Of a stretch of 48,453 nucleotides of DNA, positions 1-7,657 are shown piece by piece. The number at the start of each line of letters is the position of its first letter. Position 1 is the stretch's first letter. The position numbers were made by a program, and so were the translations under genes. Location: assembly GCA_011048995.1 (NCBI GenBank), contig DSCS01000071.1, positions 1 through 48,453 on the forward strand, given 5' to 3'. The stretch comes from Bacillota bacterium (GTDB lineage: Bacteria; Macinerneyibacteriota; Macinerneyibacteria; Macinerneyibacteriales; DSCS01). The notes under the pieces are model-generated. The model was not told where the DNA came from. It saw only the letters and a program-made list of their open reading frames with translations, and made no database searches.

Positions 1-714
1 GCCATCGCCCGGGCGATGGCGCGGGAAGGAGCTCATCTGATTGCGGCAGCCCGGCGGATGGAGCGCCTGACAGCTTTGAAAGAAGAGCTGGAAGGGGACT
101 GGGGCGTCAGTGTCCTTCCCCTGAAGTTGGATGTGCGCGACAGGGACGCTTGCAGGAAAGCCCTGGATTCCCTGGGTGAAGAGTGGCAGGCCGTGGATAT
201 TCTGGTGAACAATGCCGGCCTCTCCCGGGGGTTAGGCGGCCTGCAGGAGGGGGATTTTAAAGATTGGGATGAAATGATTGAGACCAATATTACCGGGCTT
301 TTGACTGTCACGCGTCTGATCGTGCCGCAGATGATCCGGCGGGGACGGGGCCATGTGATCAATATCGGATCCATCGCCGGCCATGAAGCCTATCCGGGGG
401 GCAATGTCTATTGCGCCACCAAACATGCCGTGCACGCCCTCAGCCAGGGGCTGCGCATGGATGTGGTCCATACGCCGCTGAGGGTCACGGAGATCTCTCC
501 GGGTATGGTGGATACAGAATTTTCAAAGGTGCGTTTTCACGGCGATGAAGAAAAAGCCGCTCATGTCTATAAGGGGCTGGAGCCCCTGCAGGGAGAAGAT
601 GTGGCCCGTTGTGTCGTATGGGCGGCTTTGCAGCCCCCTCATGTGCAGATCAATGAGATCGTCATCATGCCTGCTGCCCAGGCCTCGGCTACCGTCTCCT
701 ACCGAAAGAGCTGA
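1..714 (+). CDS. SDR-family NADP-dependent 3-hydroxy acid / serine dehydrogenase, YdfG-like (5' partial)
   Basis: The frame is open from base 1, so the N-terminus with the TGxxxGIG nucleotide motif lies upstream; the window begins at about the first helix (AIARAMAREG). Visible SDR marks are the ARR after strand 2, typical of NADP(H) preference, the NNAG motif, and the catalytic set Ser (INIGS), Tyr and Lys (YCATK). The C-terminal half (SPGMVDTEFS, then VRFHGDEEKA and INEIVIMPAAQ) matches the YdfG branch, which oxidises L-serine, L-allo-threonine and 3-hydroxy acids. The stop is 3 nt before the next gene, so it heads a small operon with the peptidase and the metalloenzyme. Exact substrate cannot be read from sequence. 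Confidence 0.88.
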   Translation, partial: AIARAMAREGAHLIAAARRMERLTALKEELEGDWGVSVLPLKLDVRDRDACRKALDSLGEEWQAVDILVNNAGLSRGLGGLQEGDFKDWDEMIETNITGLLTVTRLIVPQMIRRGRGHVINIGSIAGHEAYPGGNVYCATKHAVHALSQGLRMDVVHTPLRVTEISPGMVDTEFSKVRFHGDEEKAAHVYKGLEPLQGEDVARCVVWAALQPPHVQINEIVIMPAAQASATVSYRKS

Positions 715-717
715 CGG

Positions 718-1272
718 ATGGCTCTGGTCCTCTTTTTGTCGCTTTTGATCCCGGGGCCCATGCCGGCTCAGGAGTATGATTTTTGCGGGGAAGCCGCCCT
801 CGTCTATTGGCTGGCGGCCGAAGAAGGGGTGCAGATGAGTCAACGAGAGATCCATGAGAAGGTTTTAGGGTTGACAGGAGTGAGACGGGGTGCGTATAGC
901 CGGGAGATCATCGCAGGGCTGCGCCGCCGGGGCTATACTCTTCATGTGACCGAAATCTATGATGAAAAAGAGCGCCGCCGGGCCGATGCCGGAGAAATGG
1001 AGCGGTTGAGCCGGGCCTTTGAACAGTCTCTGGATCAGGGACATCCCCTTTTTATCGGCTGGTATCCCTGGGAAGAAGGGAATGAAGAGAAAAGAGGCCA
1101 TTTCAGTGTGATTGTCGGGTATGACGAAAAGTTTTTTTATCTTTATGATCCCCGTTTTGAAGAACGTCTGCTGGGCCTTTCCCGGGATAATTTAAGCAGG
1201 CATCTTTTCCTTCCTGCATTGAACCGGGGGCCGTGGGGCCTTTTCTACTTTCATGCCGCGGAGCAGCCATGA
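718..1272 (+). CDS. C39-like papain-fold peptidase, probably exported
   Basis: 184 aa. A short hydrophobic N-terminus (residues 1-15) followed by PAQ looks like a signal peptide. A Peptidase_C39_2-type catalytic triad is visible: Cys23 in DFCGEAAL, His128 in GHFSVIVGYD and Asp144 in LYDP, with the spacing usual for bacteriocin-processing-like cysteine peptidases. It has no ABC transporter domain, so it is a stand-alone enzyme rather than a bacteriocin exporter. It starts 3 nt after the dehydrogenase and its stop overlaps the next start (ATGA), so the three genes are probably co-translated. The substrate is unknown; turnover of cell-envelope peptides or proteins is only a guess. Confidence 0.75.
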   Translation: MALVLFLSLLIPGPMPAQEYDFCGEAALVYWLAAEEGVQMSQREIHEKVLGLTGVRRGAYSREIIAGLRRRGYTLHVTEIYDEKERRRADAGEMERLSRAFEQSLDQGHPLFIGWYPWEEGNEEKRGHFSVIVGYDEKFFYLYDPRFEERLLGLSRDNLSRHLFLPALNRGPWGLFYFHAAEQP

Positions 1273-2189
1273 TCATTTTTCTTTTTGTAGACGGCTTAGG
1301 CATCGGTAAACGGGATGAAAGCAATCCCTTCTATGTCGGGTCTTTTCCCTTCTTTGAAAAAGTCTTCCGACAGAATACGTCTTATGTGGACGCGGTCATG
1401 AGTGTGGAAGGATTGCCTCAAAGCGCCACAGGACAGACATCCCTTTTTACAGGGTATAATGCCGCCCGCCTTTTAGGCCATCATAAAGAGGGGTTTCCGG
1501 GAAGCCGTCTCAAGGACCTGATTAAAAAGGAGTCGCTTTTCAAGAAACTGGCCGATCAGGGATACCGGCCGACTTTTTCCAATGCCTATCTTATTGACGA
1601 TATGGAAGCTTTGAACCGGCAGCGTTTTCTTTCCGTGACATCCCTCATGGCCATGACAGTGGAGAAAAAGGTGCGCGGATTGAGACAACTGGCCAAGGGA
1701 GAAGCGGTTTTTCACGATATCACCAATCAGTCCCTGGCCGACGGAAGTGTTCCCGGCCCCCGGCAGGAGGCGCTTTTGGCGCGATTCGGGAATCATGTGG
1801 ACCGTTATCTCATCAACGCCGTCCCGGAGATCAGCCCGGAAAAAAGCGCCCGGAACCTTTTTGAAATAGCCAGGGACCATCACTTTACCCTTTTTGAATT
1901 TTTTCTCACAGACAAAGCGGGGCATGAAGGGGACATGGAGGGAGCTTTTGCTGTGCTTAAACGCCTTGAGATCTTTACAGAGACATTACTGGGGCTTATG
2001 AATACGGGGCGGCAGACGTTGATCCTGACTTCGGATCACGGCAATATCGAAAACCTTTCTGTGCCGACACATACGTATAACCCTGTGCCGTTGCTCATCG
2101 CCGGGAGGGGAGAGCGCTATCTGAAGGGGATCACGTCTCTTTATGAGATCACTCCTTCACTGGTGGAAAATGCCCATTTTTTAATGTAA
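1269..2189 (+). CDS. Metalloenzyme of the phosphoglycerate mutase / alkaline phosphatase superfamily
   Basis: 306 aa. I place the start at the ATG overlapping the preceding stop (ATGA, 1269) rather than the upstream in-frame codon, because the protein then opens directly with the first metal-binding strand, MIIFLFVDGLGIG (Asp8). The other superfamily marks follow in order: the Ser/Thr nucleophile region SATGQTSLFTG, DKAGHEGD, SDHGN, and a late His in PTHTYNP. These are the two-metal ligands of the Metalloenzyme family (PF01676), which includes iPGM and phosphopentomutase. It is much shorter than iPGM (about 510 aa) and lacks its insert domain, so a phosphatase or other phosphotransferase is more likely than a glycolytic mutase. 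Confidence 0.8.
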   Translation: MIIFLFVDGLGIGKRDESNPFYVGSFPFFEKVFRQNTSYVDAVMSVEGLPQSATGQTSLFTGYNAARLLGHHKEGFPGSRLKDLIKKESLFKKLADQGYRPTFSNAYLIDDMEALNRQRFLSVTSLMAMTVEKKVRGLRQLAKGEAVFHDITNQSLADGSVPGPRQEALLARFGNHVDRYLINAVPEISPEKSARNLFEIARDHHFTLFEFFLTDKAGHEGDMEGAFAVLKRLEIFTETLLGLMNTGRQTLILTSDHGNIENLSVPTHTYNPVPLLIAGRGERYLKGITSLYEITPSLVENAHFLM

Positions 2190-2203
2190 AAAGGCCTTTT
2201 GAC

Positions 2204-2231
2204 TTGACGCAGAGTTTTTTTTTGTTATGAT
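2204..2231 (+). promoter_or_regulatory. Sigma-70 promoter of the infC operon
   Basis: TTGACG (2204-2209), 16-nt spacer, TATGAT (2226-2231). An overlapping TTGACT lies at 2199. It sits just after the preceding stop and about 130 nt before infC, leaving room for the structured leader. Confidence 0.75.
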
Positions 2232-2237
2232 GGGCTC

Positions 2238-2361
2238 ACATAAAAGCGGGAACGCCTGTTCCTCACCGTTTCGGCCCGAAAAGGCGCCGGCCGGTTTATG
2301 AATAAAGAGTTGAAGCAGGCGGGGTGTATAGACCCGCTTTTTTAATTTAAGGAGGTGTGTT
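2238..2361 (+). promoter_or_regulatory. Structured infC leader, candidate L20/IF3-type autoregulatory leader with attenuator
   Basis: The ~125-nt untranslated stretch holds several inverted repeats: GGAAC/GTTCC (2249-2253/2258-2262), TTTCGG/CCGAAA (2269-2281), and at the end a GCGGG/CCCGC hairpin (2319-2323/2333-2337) followed by six Ts (2338-2343), which is an intrinsic terminator placed just upstream of the infC ribosome site. In Firmicutes the infC-rpmI-rplT operon is controlled by L20 binding to such a leader with premature termination. Same gene order plus same terminator position makes this the best reading, but I cannot fold it against the Rfam model here. Confidence 0.55.
2319..2343 (+). 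terminator. Attenuator hairpin in the infC leader
   Basis: Five-base-pair G+C stem with a 9-nt loop followed by TTTTTT, ending 8 nt before the infC Shine-Dalgarno GGAGG. Positioned as a conditional terminator for the ribosomal protein operon. Confidence 0.65.
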
Positions 2362-2895
2362 ATCGCTAAAGTATCGGGCAGACGAAATGAAAAAGAGGAT
2401 GCCGCCAGGATCAACGGAGCCATCAGGGCCCGGGAAGTCCGGGTTGTCGGACCTGAAGGGGAACAGATCGGGGTCATGGGATCCCGGGAAGCGTTGGAGT
2501 TAGCCGAACAAAAGGGACTGGACCTTGTGGAAGTCGCCCCCAGTGCCCGGCCCCCTGTCGTCCGGATAATGGATTATGGTAAATTCCGGTATGAGCAGAC
2601 AAAAAAACAAAAGAAAAATAAGAAAAATGTGATCCAGGTGAAAGAGATCCAGTTCAGGCCGAAAACAGACATTCACGACTATAACTTTAAACTGCGCCAT
2701 ATTCGGGAATTTTTGGAAAAGGGACATCGGGTCAAAGTGGGTGTCTATTTCAGAGGCCGGGAAATGGCCTATCTTGATAAAGGACGCGAGATTCTGGCCC
2801 AGGTCCTTGTAGAGCTTGAGGATATTGCAAAAGTGGAAAAGAATATCGACCAGGCCGGACATTTAATGTTTTTAATCGTATCACCGAAAAAGTAG
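2362..2895 (+). CDS. infC: Translation initiation factor IF-3 (non-canonical ATC start)
   Basis: 177 aa from ATC. No ATG, GTG or TTG in this frame gives a full-length N-terminus; the first in-frame ATG (2476) would cut off 38 residues that read as genuine IF-3 (RRNEKEDAARINGAIRAREV). ATC2362 lies 6 nt after a strong GGAGG (2351-2355), and the 13-nt context is the same as that in front of the ATG of the hsp20 gene at 26866. IF-3 genes are known for rare starts (AUU in E. coli), which lets IF-3 limit its own synthesis by rejecting poor start codons. The domains are standard: N-terminal fold, a Lys-rich linker (KKQKKNKK), C-terminal domain. Binds the 30S subunit and checks the initiator tRNA. 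First gene of the L35/L20 operon. Confidence 0.96.
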   Translation: MAKVSGRRNEKEDAARINGAIRAREVRVVGPEGEQIGVMGSREALELAEQKGLDLVEVAPSARPPVVRIMDYGKFRYEQTKKQKKNKKNVIQVKEIQFRPKTDIHDYNFKLRHIREFLEKGHRVKVGVYFRGREMAYLDKGREILAQVLVELEDIAKVEKNIDQAGHLMFLIVSPKK

Positions 2896-2910
2896 AAAGG
2901 ATGTGACATC

Positions 2911-3111
2911 ATGCCTAAGATCAAAACCCGAAGAGCTGCCGCCAAGCGGTTTAAAGTAACCGGTAGCGGAAAAATCGTACGCAACAAAGCCTATAAAAGC
3001 CACATATTGACAAAAAAGAGCGCCAAAAGGAAGAAGAACCTTCGTCAAAGCACTCTGGTGGACAAAAGTGATTACAAGAGGGTCAAGGATATGATCCCTT
3101 ATAAATTCTAA
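2911..3111 (+). CDS. rpmI: Ribosomal protein bL35
   Basis: 66 aa, very basic, with the family signature [35 protein letters not shown] and a C-terminal [10 protein letters not shown]. Usual length for the family. Start preceded by GAAAGGATG at a suitable distance. Lies 15 nt after infC and 14 nt before rplT, the classic order. Component of the 50S subunit. Confidence 0.98.
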   Translation: MPKIKTRRAAAKRFKVTGSGKIVRNKAYKSHILTKKSAKRKKNLRQSTLVDKSDYKRVKDMIPYKF

Positions 3112-3125
3112 CAGGAGGGACTAAG

Positions 3126-3482
3126 ATGAGAGCAACAAGCGGAGTCGCAAGACGAAAAAGGAAAACGCGTATTTTTCGCGCCGTTAAAGGGTATTGGGGA
3201 GCGAAAAGCAAGCTTTACAGAATGGCTGTTAATGCCCATCGCAAAGCGATGCAGTACGCTTATGTGGGCCGCAAACAGAAAAAAAGGGATTTCCGGAAGC
3301 TTTGGATCGCCCGGATCAATGCCGCCTGCCGTATGAATGAGATGAAATATTCCGAGTTTATCCACGGTTTGAAAGAAGCCAATGTGGAACTCAACCGCAA
3401 GATGCTGGCGGAGATCGCCGCGACCGACGAACAGGGCTTTAAGGCTCTGGTGGAAGTGGCCAAAAACGGTTTGAATGGATAA
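3126..3482 (+). CDS. rplT: Ribosomal protein bL20
   Basis: 118 aa, usual length. The family core is clear: MRATSGVARRKRKTRIFRAVKGYWGAKSK is the basic N-terminal extension that threads into 23S rRNA, followed by RRKQKKRDFRKLWIARINAA-type helices. Shine-Dalgarno AGGAGG precedes ATG. L20 assembles early into the 50S subunit and, in many bacteria, represses its own operon through the infC leader, consistent with the attenuator seen upstream. Its last 8 nt overlap smpB. Confidence 0.98.
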   Translation: MRATSGVARRKRKTRIFRAVKGYWGAKSKLYRMAVNAHRKAMQYAYVGRKQKKRDFRKLWIARINAACRMNEMKYSEFIHGLKEANVELNRKMLAEIAATDEQGFKALVEVAKNGLNG

Positions 3483-3927
3483 GTCTGTTGCACGGAACAA
3501 AAAAGCCCGCCATGATTATCATATTCTGGAGACCTTTGAGGCGGGCCTTGTCCTTACCGGAACGGAGGTCAAATCCTGCCGGGCCGGGAAGATGAGCATC
3601 AAAGAGAGTTATGCCCGTTTTCTAAAGGGAGAGCTCTATTTAGTCAATGCTCATATCGCCCCGTATGAGACGGGGTCGCTTTTTAATCATGACGAAAAGA
3701 GAATGCGGAAACTTCTCCTCTCCAAAAAAGAGATCCGGCGCCTTTTAGGAAAAGTAAACGAAGAAGGCTTGACACTGGTGCCTTTGAAGGCTTATTTCAA
3801 CGAAAGAAATCTCCTGAAAATCGAATTAGCCCTGGCCAAAGGAAAAAAGACCTATGATAAGCGCCAGGATATTAAAAAACGTGATATGCACAGAGAGGCC
3901 ATGCGGGAATGGAAAGGACGCCTTTGA
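3475..3927 (+). CDS. smpB: SsrA-binding protein SmpB (trans-translation)
   Basis: 150 aa, family length. Signature blocks: ARNKKARHDY near the start, GLVLTGTEVKSCR, INxxxIxPYExG-like NAHIAPYETG, RxRKLLL and the basic C-terminal tail KGKKTYDKRQDIKKRDMHRE that enters the mRNA channel. Partners tmRNA to rescue stalled ribosomes. The ATG lies inside the end of rplT (8-nt overlap), so it is translated with the ribosomal protein operon. Its own stop overlaps the amidase start by one base. The tmRNA gene itself is not seen in this window. Confidence 0.97.
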   Translation: MDKSVARNKKARHDYHILETFEAGLVLTGTEVKSCRAGKMSIKESYARFLKGELYLVNAHIAPYETGSLFNHDEKRMRKLLLSKKEIRRLLGKVNEEGLTLVPLKAYFNERNLLKIELALAKGKKTYDKRQDIKKRDMHREAMREWKGRL

Positions 3928-5105
3928 TGAAGCGTGCTGTCGTTCTGTCCTTATTTTTTATTTCATTCTTTTCTGCTTTACAGGGGTTGGCCGTCACGCG
4001 CTGGGCCACGGCCCGGGAAGGCTACGCCTTTTATGTTCATATGGAGTTTTCTCAGGATCCAGGCCTTTTGCGCCCCTATGTCACATCAGGGGGGCTGGCG
4101 CTTCTCCTTAATGAGAAGATCCGCCCTTTTCAAGTTTCCCGCGGTATTACGGTGACCGGCCGGAACATGATCCTGGATGTGGATTCTCCGGTTCACGTCT
4201 ATGGTTATAAAATGGTTCAAAAAGGGCGGCTTCTGAATATCGCTCTTTATACCACACCCTTTTTAGAACAGGCCGCTCAGCTTTTGCCCTCATTTGAGGA
4301 AGAAAAGCCCGCCGCCGAGACACCCCGGCCTCCCCAAAAAGAGTTTATCATACGCAAAGAAGCTCCCCCGGCAAGGGACCCTGCCGATCACAGAGAAAAA
4401 AAAGAGAAATGGGTCATTGTCATCGATCCCGGGCATGGGGGGCATTCTTCCGGAGCCGTAGGCCCCACGGGATATAAGGAAAAAGACCTGGTTTTGGATG
4501 TCTCCAAAGAGGTCCGGGACATCTTAGGAAAAGACAAACGGATTTCCGTTGTCATGACCCGGGAAACGGATGTCTTTAAAGGGCTGGGAGAGCGGACAGC
4601 TCTGGCCAATAAGATCAAAGCCGATCTTTTTGTCAGTATCCATGCCAACGCTGTCTGGGGCAAGGCCAGAAGACAAGTCGCCCGGGGTGTGGAGACCTAT
4701 TTTTTGGGAGAAGCCCAGACCGATGAAGACCGGGCTTTGGCTATAAAAGAAAATGAAGATATTAAATATGAGTCAGACTATGCCGATGTCGCTCTTTTAG
4801 AATTGATCCTCTCTGATTTGACACAGTCTTTGTATCAAAAGGAAAGCCATAATTTGGCGGCATTAATTCAGAATAAATTGATTAACGCTACAAAATGGAT
4901 AGACCGGGGTGTGAAGCAAAACAACTATTATGTTCTGCGCCTTTGTTATATGCCGGCGGTCCTGGTGGAAATTGGATTTATTTCTCATCCTGAAGAGGAG
5001 CAGCTTTTGAAAGGAAAAGAGAAACAGCGACGAATTGCCCGGGAGATCGCTGCCGGAATTCAGGAATATATAAGGAAACATGATGCCCTCTATGCACAGG
5101 ATTAA
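3927..5105 (+). CDS. N-acetylmuramoyl-L-alanine amidase, Amidase_3 family (AmiC-like)
   Basis: 392 aa. Start chosen at ATG3927 (TGATG overlap with smpB, AAAGGA upstream), which gives a clean signal peptide MKRAVVLSLFFISFFSALQG; an in-frame ATG 18 nt earlier would spoil it. Residues ~25-110 form a beta-rich segment in the place of an AMIN targeting domain, then a Pro/Glu/Lys-rich linker (125-160), then the zinc amidase domain: His170 (DPGHGG), Glu185 (GYKEKD), His239 (SIHANA) and the catalytic Glu348 (VEIGFISHPEEE). It cleaves the bond between MurNAc and the stem peptide in the periplasm during daughter-cell separation. Such enzymes need an EnvC/NlpD-type activator; a degenerate LytM protein next to FtsEX is encoded at 22556-23704. 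No separate regulatory site is visible. Confidence 0.93.
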   Translation: MKRAVVLSLFFISFFSALQGLAVTRWATAREGYAFYVHMEFSQDPGLLRPYVTSGGLALLLNEKIRPFQVSRGITVTGRNMILDVDSPVHVYGYKMVQKGRLLNIALYTTPFLEQAAQLLPSFEEEKPAAETPRPPQKEFIIRKEAPPARDPADHREKKEKWVIVIDPGHGGHSSGAVGPTGYKEKDLVLDVSKEVRDILGKDKRISVVMTRETDVFKGLGERTALANKIKADLFVSIHANAVWGKARRQVARGVETYFLGEAQTDEDRALAIKENEDIKYESDYADVALLELILSDLTQSLYQKESHNLAALIQNKLINATKWIDRGVKQNNYYVLRLCYMPAVLVEIGFISHPEEEQLLKGKEKQRRIAREIAAGIQEYIRKHDALYAQD

Positions 5106-6147
5106 AGATCAGGCACGGTTTCTGACATTTGAAGAGTATCAGGTAAAAGAGAAAGAGATCTCCCATCATTTTCTTCAATCGTCCCTCTGGGGGTGTTTCA
5201 AAGCCCGGCATGGTTGGGAGCCCTGCTATATGGGGGTGTTTGACCAAAAGAAATGTGTCGGGCTGGCCCTGGCTCTTTTACGGAAGCTTCCCCGAAACTT
5301 TTTATTTGCCTATATTCCCAAGGGACCGGCTTTTTCAGAGACAGAGGAGGCCTTTCTTCAAAAAAGCCTTGCCATTCGTGCGGCTTTGAAAAACAAATAC
5401 GGGCGCAGACTTCTTTTTGTACGCATGGAACCGCATAAAACTGCTCCGGAATTACCCAAACACATGTTGAAAAAAAAGGGGTGGAAAAAAGCGCCCTATG
5501 ATATTCAATATCGCTATACCCGCCTGATCCCCCTCTCCACAGAAGAGGCTTTTTGGCAGGGATTGACGTCAAAACAGCGCAACAAGATCAAAACTGCCTC
5601 CCGCAAAGGGGTCAGGATATACTCTCTCTCAGACAAAGATGCTGTAGCAGAATGGTACAAGGTCTATACGGAGACAGCCTGTCGTAATGCTATTTTTATT
5701 CATCCCCTCGCCTATTATGAGGACTTTTTCAATACGTTTCAGTCTTCGGGGACCCTTTCCTTTTGGGCGGCTTTTTATGAGGAAGAGATGTTAGCCGGAG
5801 CCTTTATTATTCATTACAGAGAAGAGTCTCTCTATATGTATTCAGGTTCTTCTGATAAAGAGCGGCAAAGACGGCCTAATGAAGCCATACAATGGGCCGC
5901 TGTCCGGGAAGCCGTCTCACGCGGATCCTTCCTTTACGATATGTGGGGTGTGGCCCCACCCGAAGAGGAACATCATCCCTGGGCAGGATTAAGCCGTTTT
6001 AAGGCCGGGTTCGGAGGAGAAGTCGCCGAGTTTGCAGGGTGTTGGGATTATCCCTGCCGTCCGCTTTTTTACAGGGCCTTTATCGCGGCAGAGAAGATCC
6101 GCCGCATTCTCCTGGCTTTTCGGCGGAAGGGGCAGAGGCGGCCGTGA
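5083..6147 (+). CDS. FemAB-family aminoacyltransferase-like protein (peptidoglycan bridge family)
   Basis: 354 aa from the second of two tandem ATGs (5080, 5083); AGGA at 5073-5076 is better spaced to 5083. The sequence has the FemAB/FmhB double-GNAT pattern: SSLWGCFKARHGWEP at the start, FAYIPKGPAF, RMEPHKTAPE, then TSKQRNKIKTASRKGV and AAFYEEEMLAGAFIIHY, and a closing LYDMWGVAPPEE with GLSRFKAGFGGE. FemAB proteins transfer amino acids from aminoacyl-tRNA to lipid II or the stem peptide; related enzymes in diderms act on other acceptors, so the acceptor is open. Its neighbours (amidase, LysM protein) support a cell-wall role. It overlaps the amidase end and shares a GTGA overlap with dus. 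There is no signal peptide, so it is cytoplasmic. Confidence 0.85.
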   Translation: MPSMHRIKDQARFLTFEEYQVKEKEISHHFLQSSLWGCFKARHGWEPCYMGVFDQKKCVGLALALLRKLPRNFLFAYIPKGPAFSETEEAFLQKSLAIRAALKNKYGRRLLFVRMEPHKTAPELPKHMLKKKGWKKAPYDIQYRYTRLIPLSTEEAFWQGLTSKQRNKIKTASRKGVRIYSLSDKDAVAEWYKVYTETACRNAIFIHPLAYYEDFFNTFQSSGTLSFWAAFYEEEMLAGAFIIHYREESLYMYSGSSDKERQRRPNEAIQWAAVREAVSRGSFLYDMWGVAPPEEEHHPWAGLSRFKAGFGGEVAEFAGCWDYPCRPLFYRAFIAAEKIRRILLAFRRKGQRRP

Positions 6148-7052
6148 AGACTTATCTGGCCCCCATGGCCGGTTATACGGACAGGGCTTTCAGAGACCTC
6201 TGCCGAAAAGAAGGGGCCGATGTGGTTTTTGCGGAGATGGTCAATGCCCGCCAGGTCCTGGCTGTTCCCGACAAAGGGAAAGAGTTGTTGCAGATCACCG
6301 CAGAAGAGAAGCCCGTCGCTGTTCAGCTTTTCGGACATGATCCGGAAGCTCTTAAGGAAGCATCTCACCTCCTTGAAGAATGGAATGTGGACTATATCGA
6401 TCTGAATTGCGGTTGTCCGGCCCGGAAGGTCGTGAAGACAGGAGCCGGATCCGCGTTGCTAAAAGACCTGTCCCTTTTAACACGGATCATCCGCGTTATG
6501 CGGGCCTCTGTCAAAAGGGCCTGCTTGAGCATTAAGATACGGGCCGGCTGGGACAGTGAATCCTTAGTTTTTCAGGAAGCCGGTAAAATTGCTCAGGAAG
6601 AGGGAGCCGATCTTCTTTTTTTTCATGCGCGCACACGCAGCCAGGGCTTTGGAGGGAAGGCTCATTGGCCTTGGATCGGGGAACTGGCAGGGCGCTTATC
6701 TCTTCCCGTTGTGGGAAACGGTGATATCCGGACATGGCAAGAGGCCGCCTTGCGGCTTGAAGAAACGTCTTGTGCCGGTATAATGATCGGAAGGGGAGCC
6801 ATCGGGAGACCCCGGTTATTCCGTGAGATCAAAGAAGGGCGCACTTACCAAGCTCCACGGGAGGACATTTTAAATCATCTGTATGAGCATTACTGTGATA
6901 AAGCCCGGTGGGCCGGGGAGCACAAAGCGGTTCTTCAGATGAGAAAAGTGGCTCCTTTTTATGTCAGAGGTTTTCCCGATGCCAAAGAGATACGTATTCT
7001 CCTGAATAAAGCAGCGTCGCTGGAGGAGGCCCGAAAAGGAATGGGATTATGA
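6144..7052 (+). CDS. tRNA-dihydrouridine synthase (Dus family)
   Basis: 302 aa from GTG6144, which overlaps the FemAB stop (GTGA) and has AGAGG 5 nt upstream; longer in-frame starts would add 35 residues of FemAB shadow. Starting here gives the family opening TYLAPMAGYTDRAFRDLC. The FMN enzyme marks are present: catalytic Cys in DLNCGCPARKV, the GAGSALL loop, KIRAGWD, FHARTRSQGF, VVGNGDI and GIMIGRGAIGRP. Reduces specific uridines in tRNA D-loops using NADPH. Which of the DusA/B/C subfamilies it represents is not certain; the length and sequence are closest to the general bacterial DusB type. Confidence 0.92.
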   Translation: MKTYLAPMAGYTDRAFRDLCRKEGADVVFAEMVNARQVLAVPDKGKELLQITAEEKPVAVQLFGHDPEALKEASHLLEEWNVDYIDLNCGCPARKVVKTGAGSALLKDLSLLTRIIRVMRASVKRACLSIKIRAGWDSESLVFQEAGKIAQEEGADLLFFHARTRSQGFGGKAHWPWIGELAGRLSLPVVGNGDIRTWQEAALRLEETSCAGIMIGRGAIGRPRLFREIKEGRTYQAPREDILNHLYEHYCDKARWAGEHKAVLQMRKVAPFYVRGFPDAKEIRILLNKAASLEEARKGMGL

Positions 7053-7657
7053 AAAAGGTTTTTCTGATGTTTTTCTTCTTCACAGCGCTTTTTTTTCAGG
7101 CCGGGGCATTCAGCCATAATGTGGAAAAAGGGGAATCCCTTTCCATGATCGTCCTTAATTACACAGGCACAATAGAGCATGTCTCTTTTGTGGCCCGGCA
7201 TAACGGAATCAAACGGCCCGACACCATTCACGCCGGCCAAACAATAAAGATCCCCCTTTCTCTTTTCTGTCCCGCTTCTGCTTACAGTGTTCCTGAAGGA
7301 TTTGATGCCGGGTATTACAAAGAGCGGGGCCTTGCAGCCGTTAAAGAAAAAAACCTCTACAAAGCCTACGGTTATCTCTTTAAAGGATATCAGAAAGAGC
7401 CTACGGCAAAATCATTGAAGAATGTCTTTTTGGCTCTTTACCGATTGGGGCGCTATGAGTCCCTTTTAGCTCTTCACGGCAAAGAAAATGAAAAGTCAGG
7501 GGAGTCGTTGATGCTGGCGGCTTTTTCTGCCTTTGCCCTGGGAAAAGAAGAAGAGGGAGAGGCTTTTCTCCGGGAGGCCCGGGAGAAGTTTCCCGGCTTT
7601 TCTCAGGCTGAAGCCGCCTTGAAGTATTTAGAGGGAACGGACGGGAGACAGCCATGA
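7049..7657 (+). CDS. Secreted LysM-domain protein with TPR-like C-terminus
   Basis: 202 aa. Signal peptide at residues 1-20 (MKKVFLMFFFFTALFFQAGA), then one LysM motif, HNVEKGESLSMIVLNYTG through HAGQTIKIP (about 23-68), which binds N-acetylglucosamine chains in peptidoglycan. The remaining ~120 residues are helical with repeat-like alternation (AYGYLFKGYQKEP, LALYRLGRYESLL, LAAFSAFALGKEEEGEAFLREA), resembling two or three degenerate TPR units. ATGA overlaps on both sides tie it to dus and to the first ECF ATPase. Likely a periplasmic wall-bound scaffold; no enzymatic domain is visible. Confidence 0.78.
   Translation: MKKVFLMFFFFTALFFQAGAFSHNVEKGESLSMIVLNYTGTIEHVSFVARHNGIKRPDTIHAGQTIKIPLSLFCPASAYSVPEGFDAGYYKERGLAAVKEKNLYKAYGYLFKGYQKEPTAKSLKNVFLALYRLGRYESLLALHGKENEKSGESLMLAAFSAFALGKEEEGEAFLREAREKFPGFSQAEAALKYLEGTDGRQP

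Noticed and set aside
2476-2895. IF-3 starting at the first ATG
   Set aside because: Would remove 38 conserved N-terminal residues and leave a perfect ribosome site at 2351 unused.
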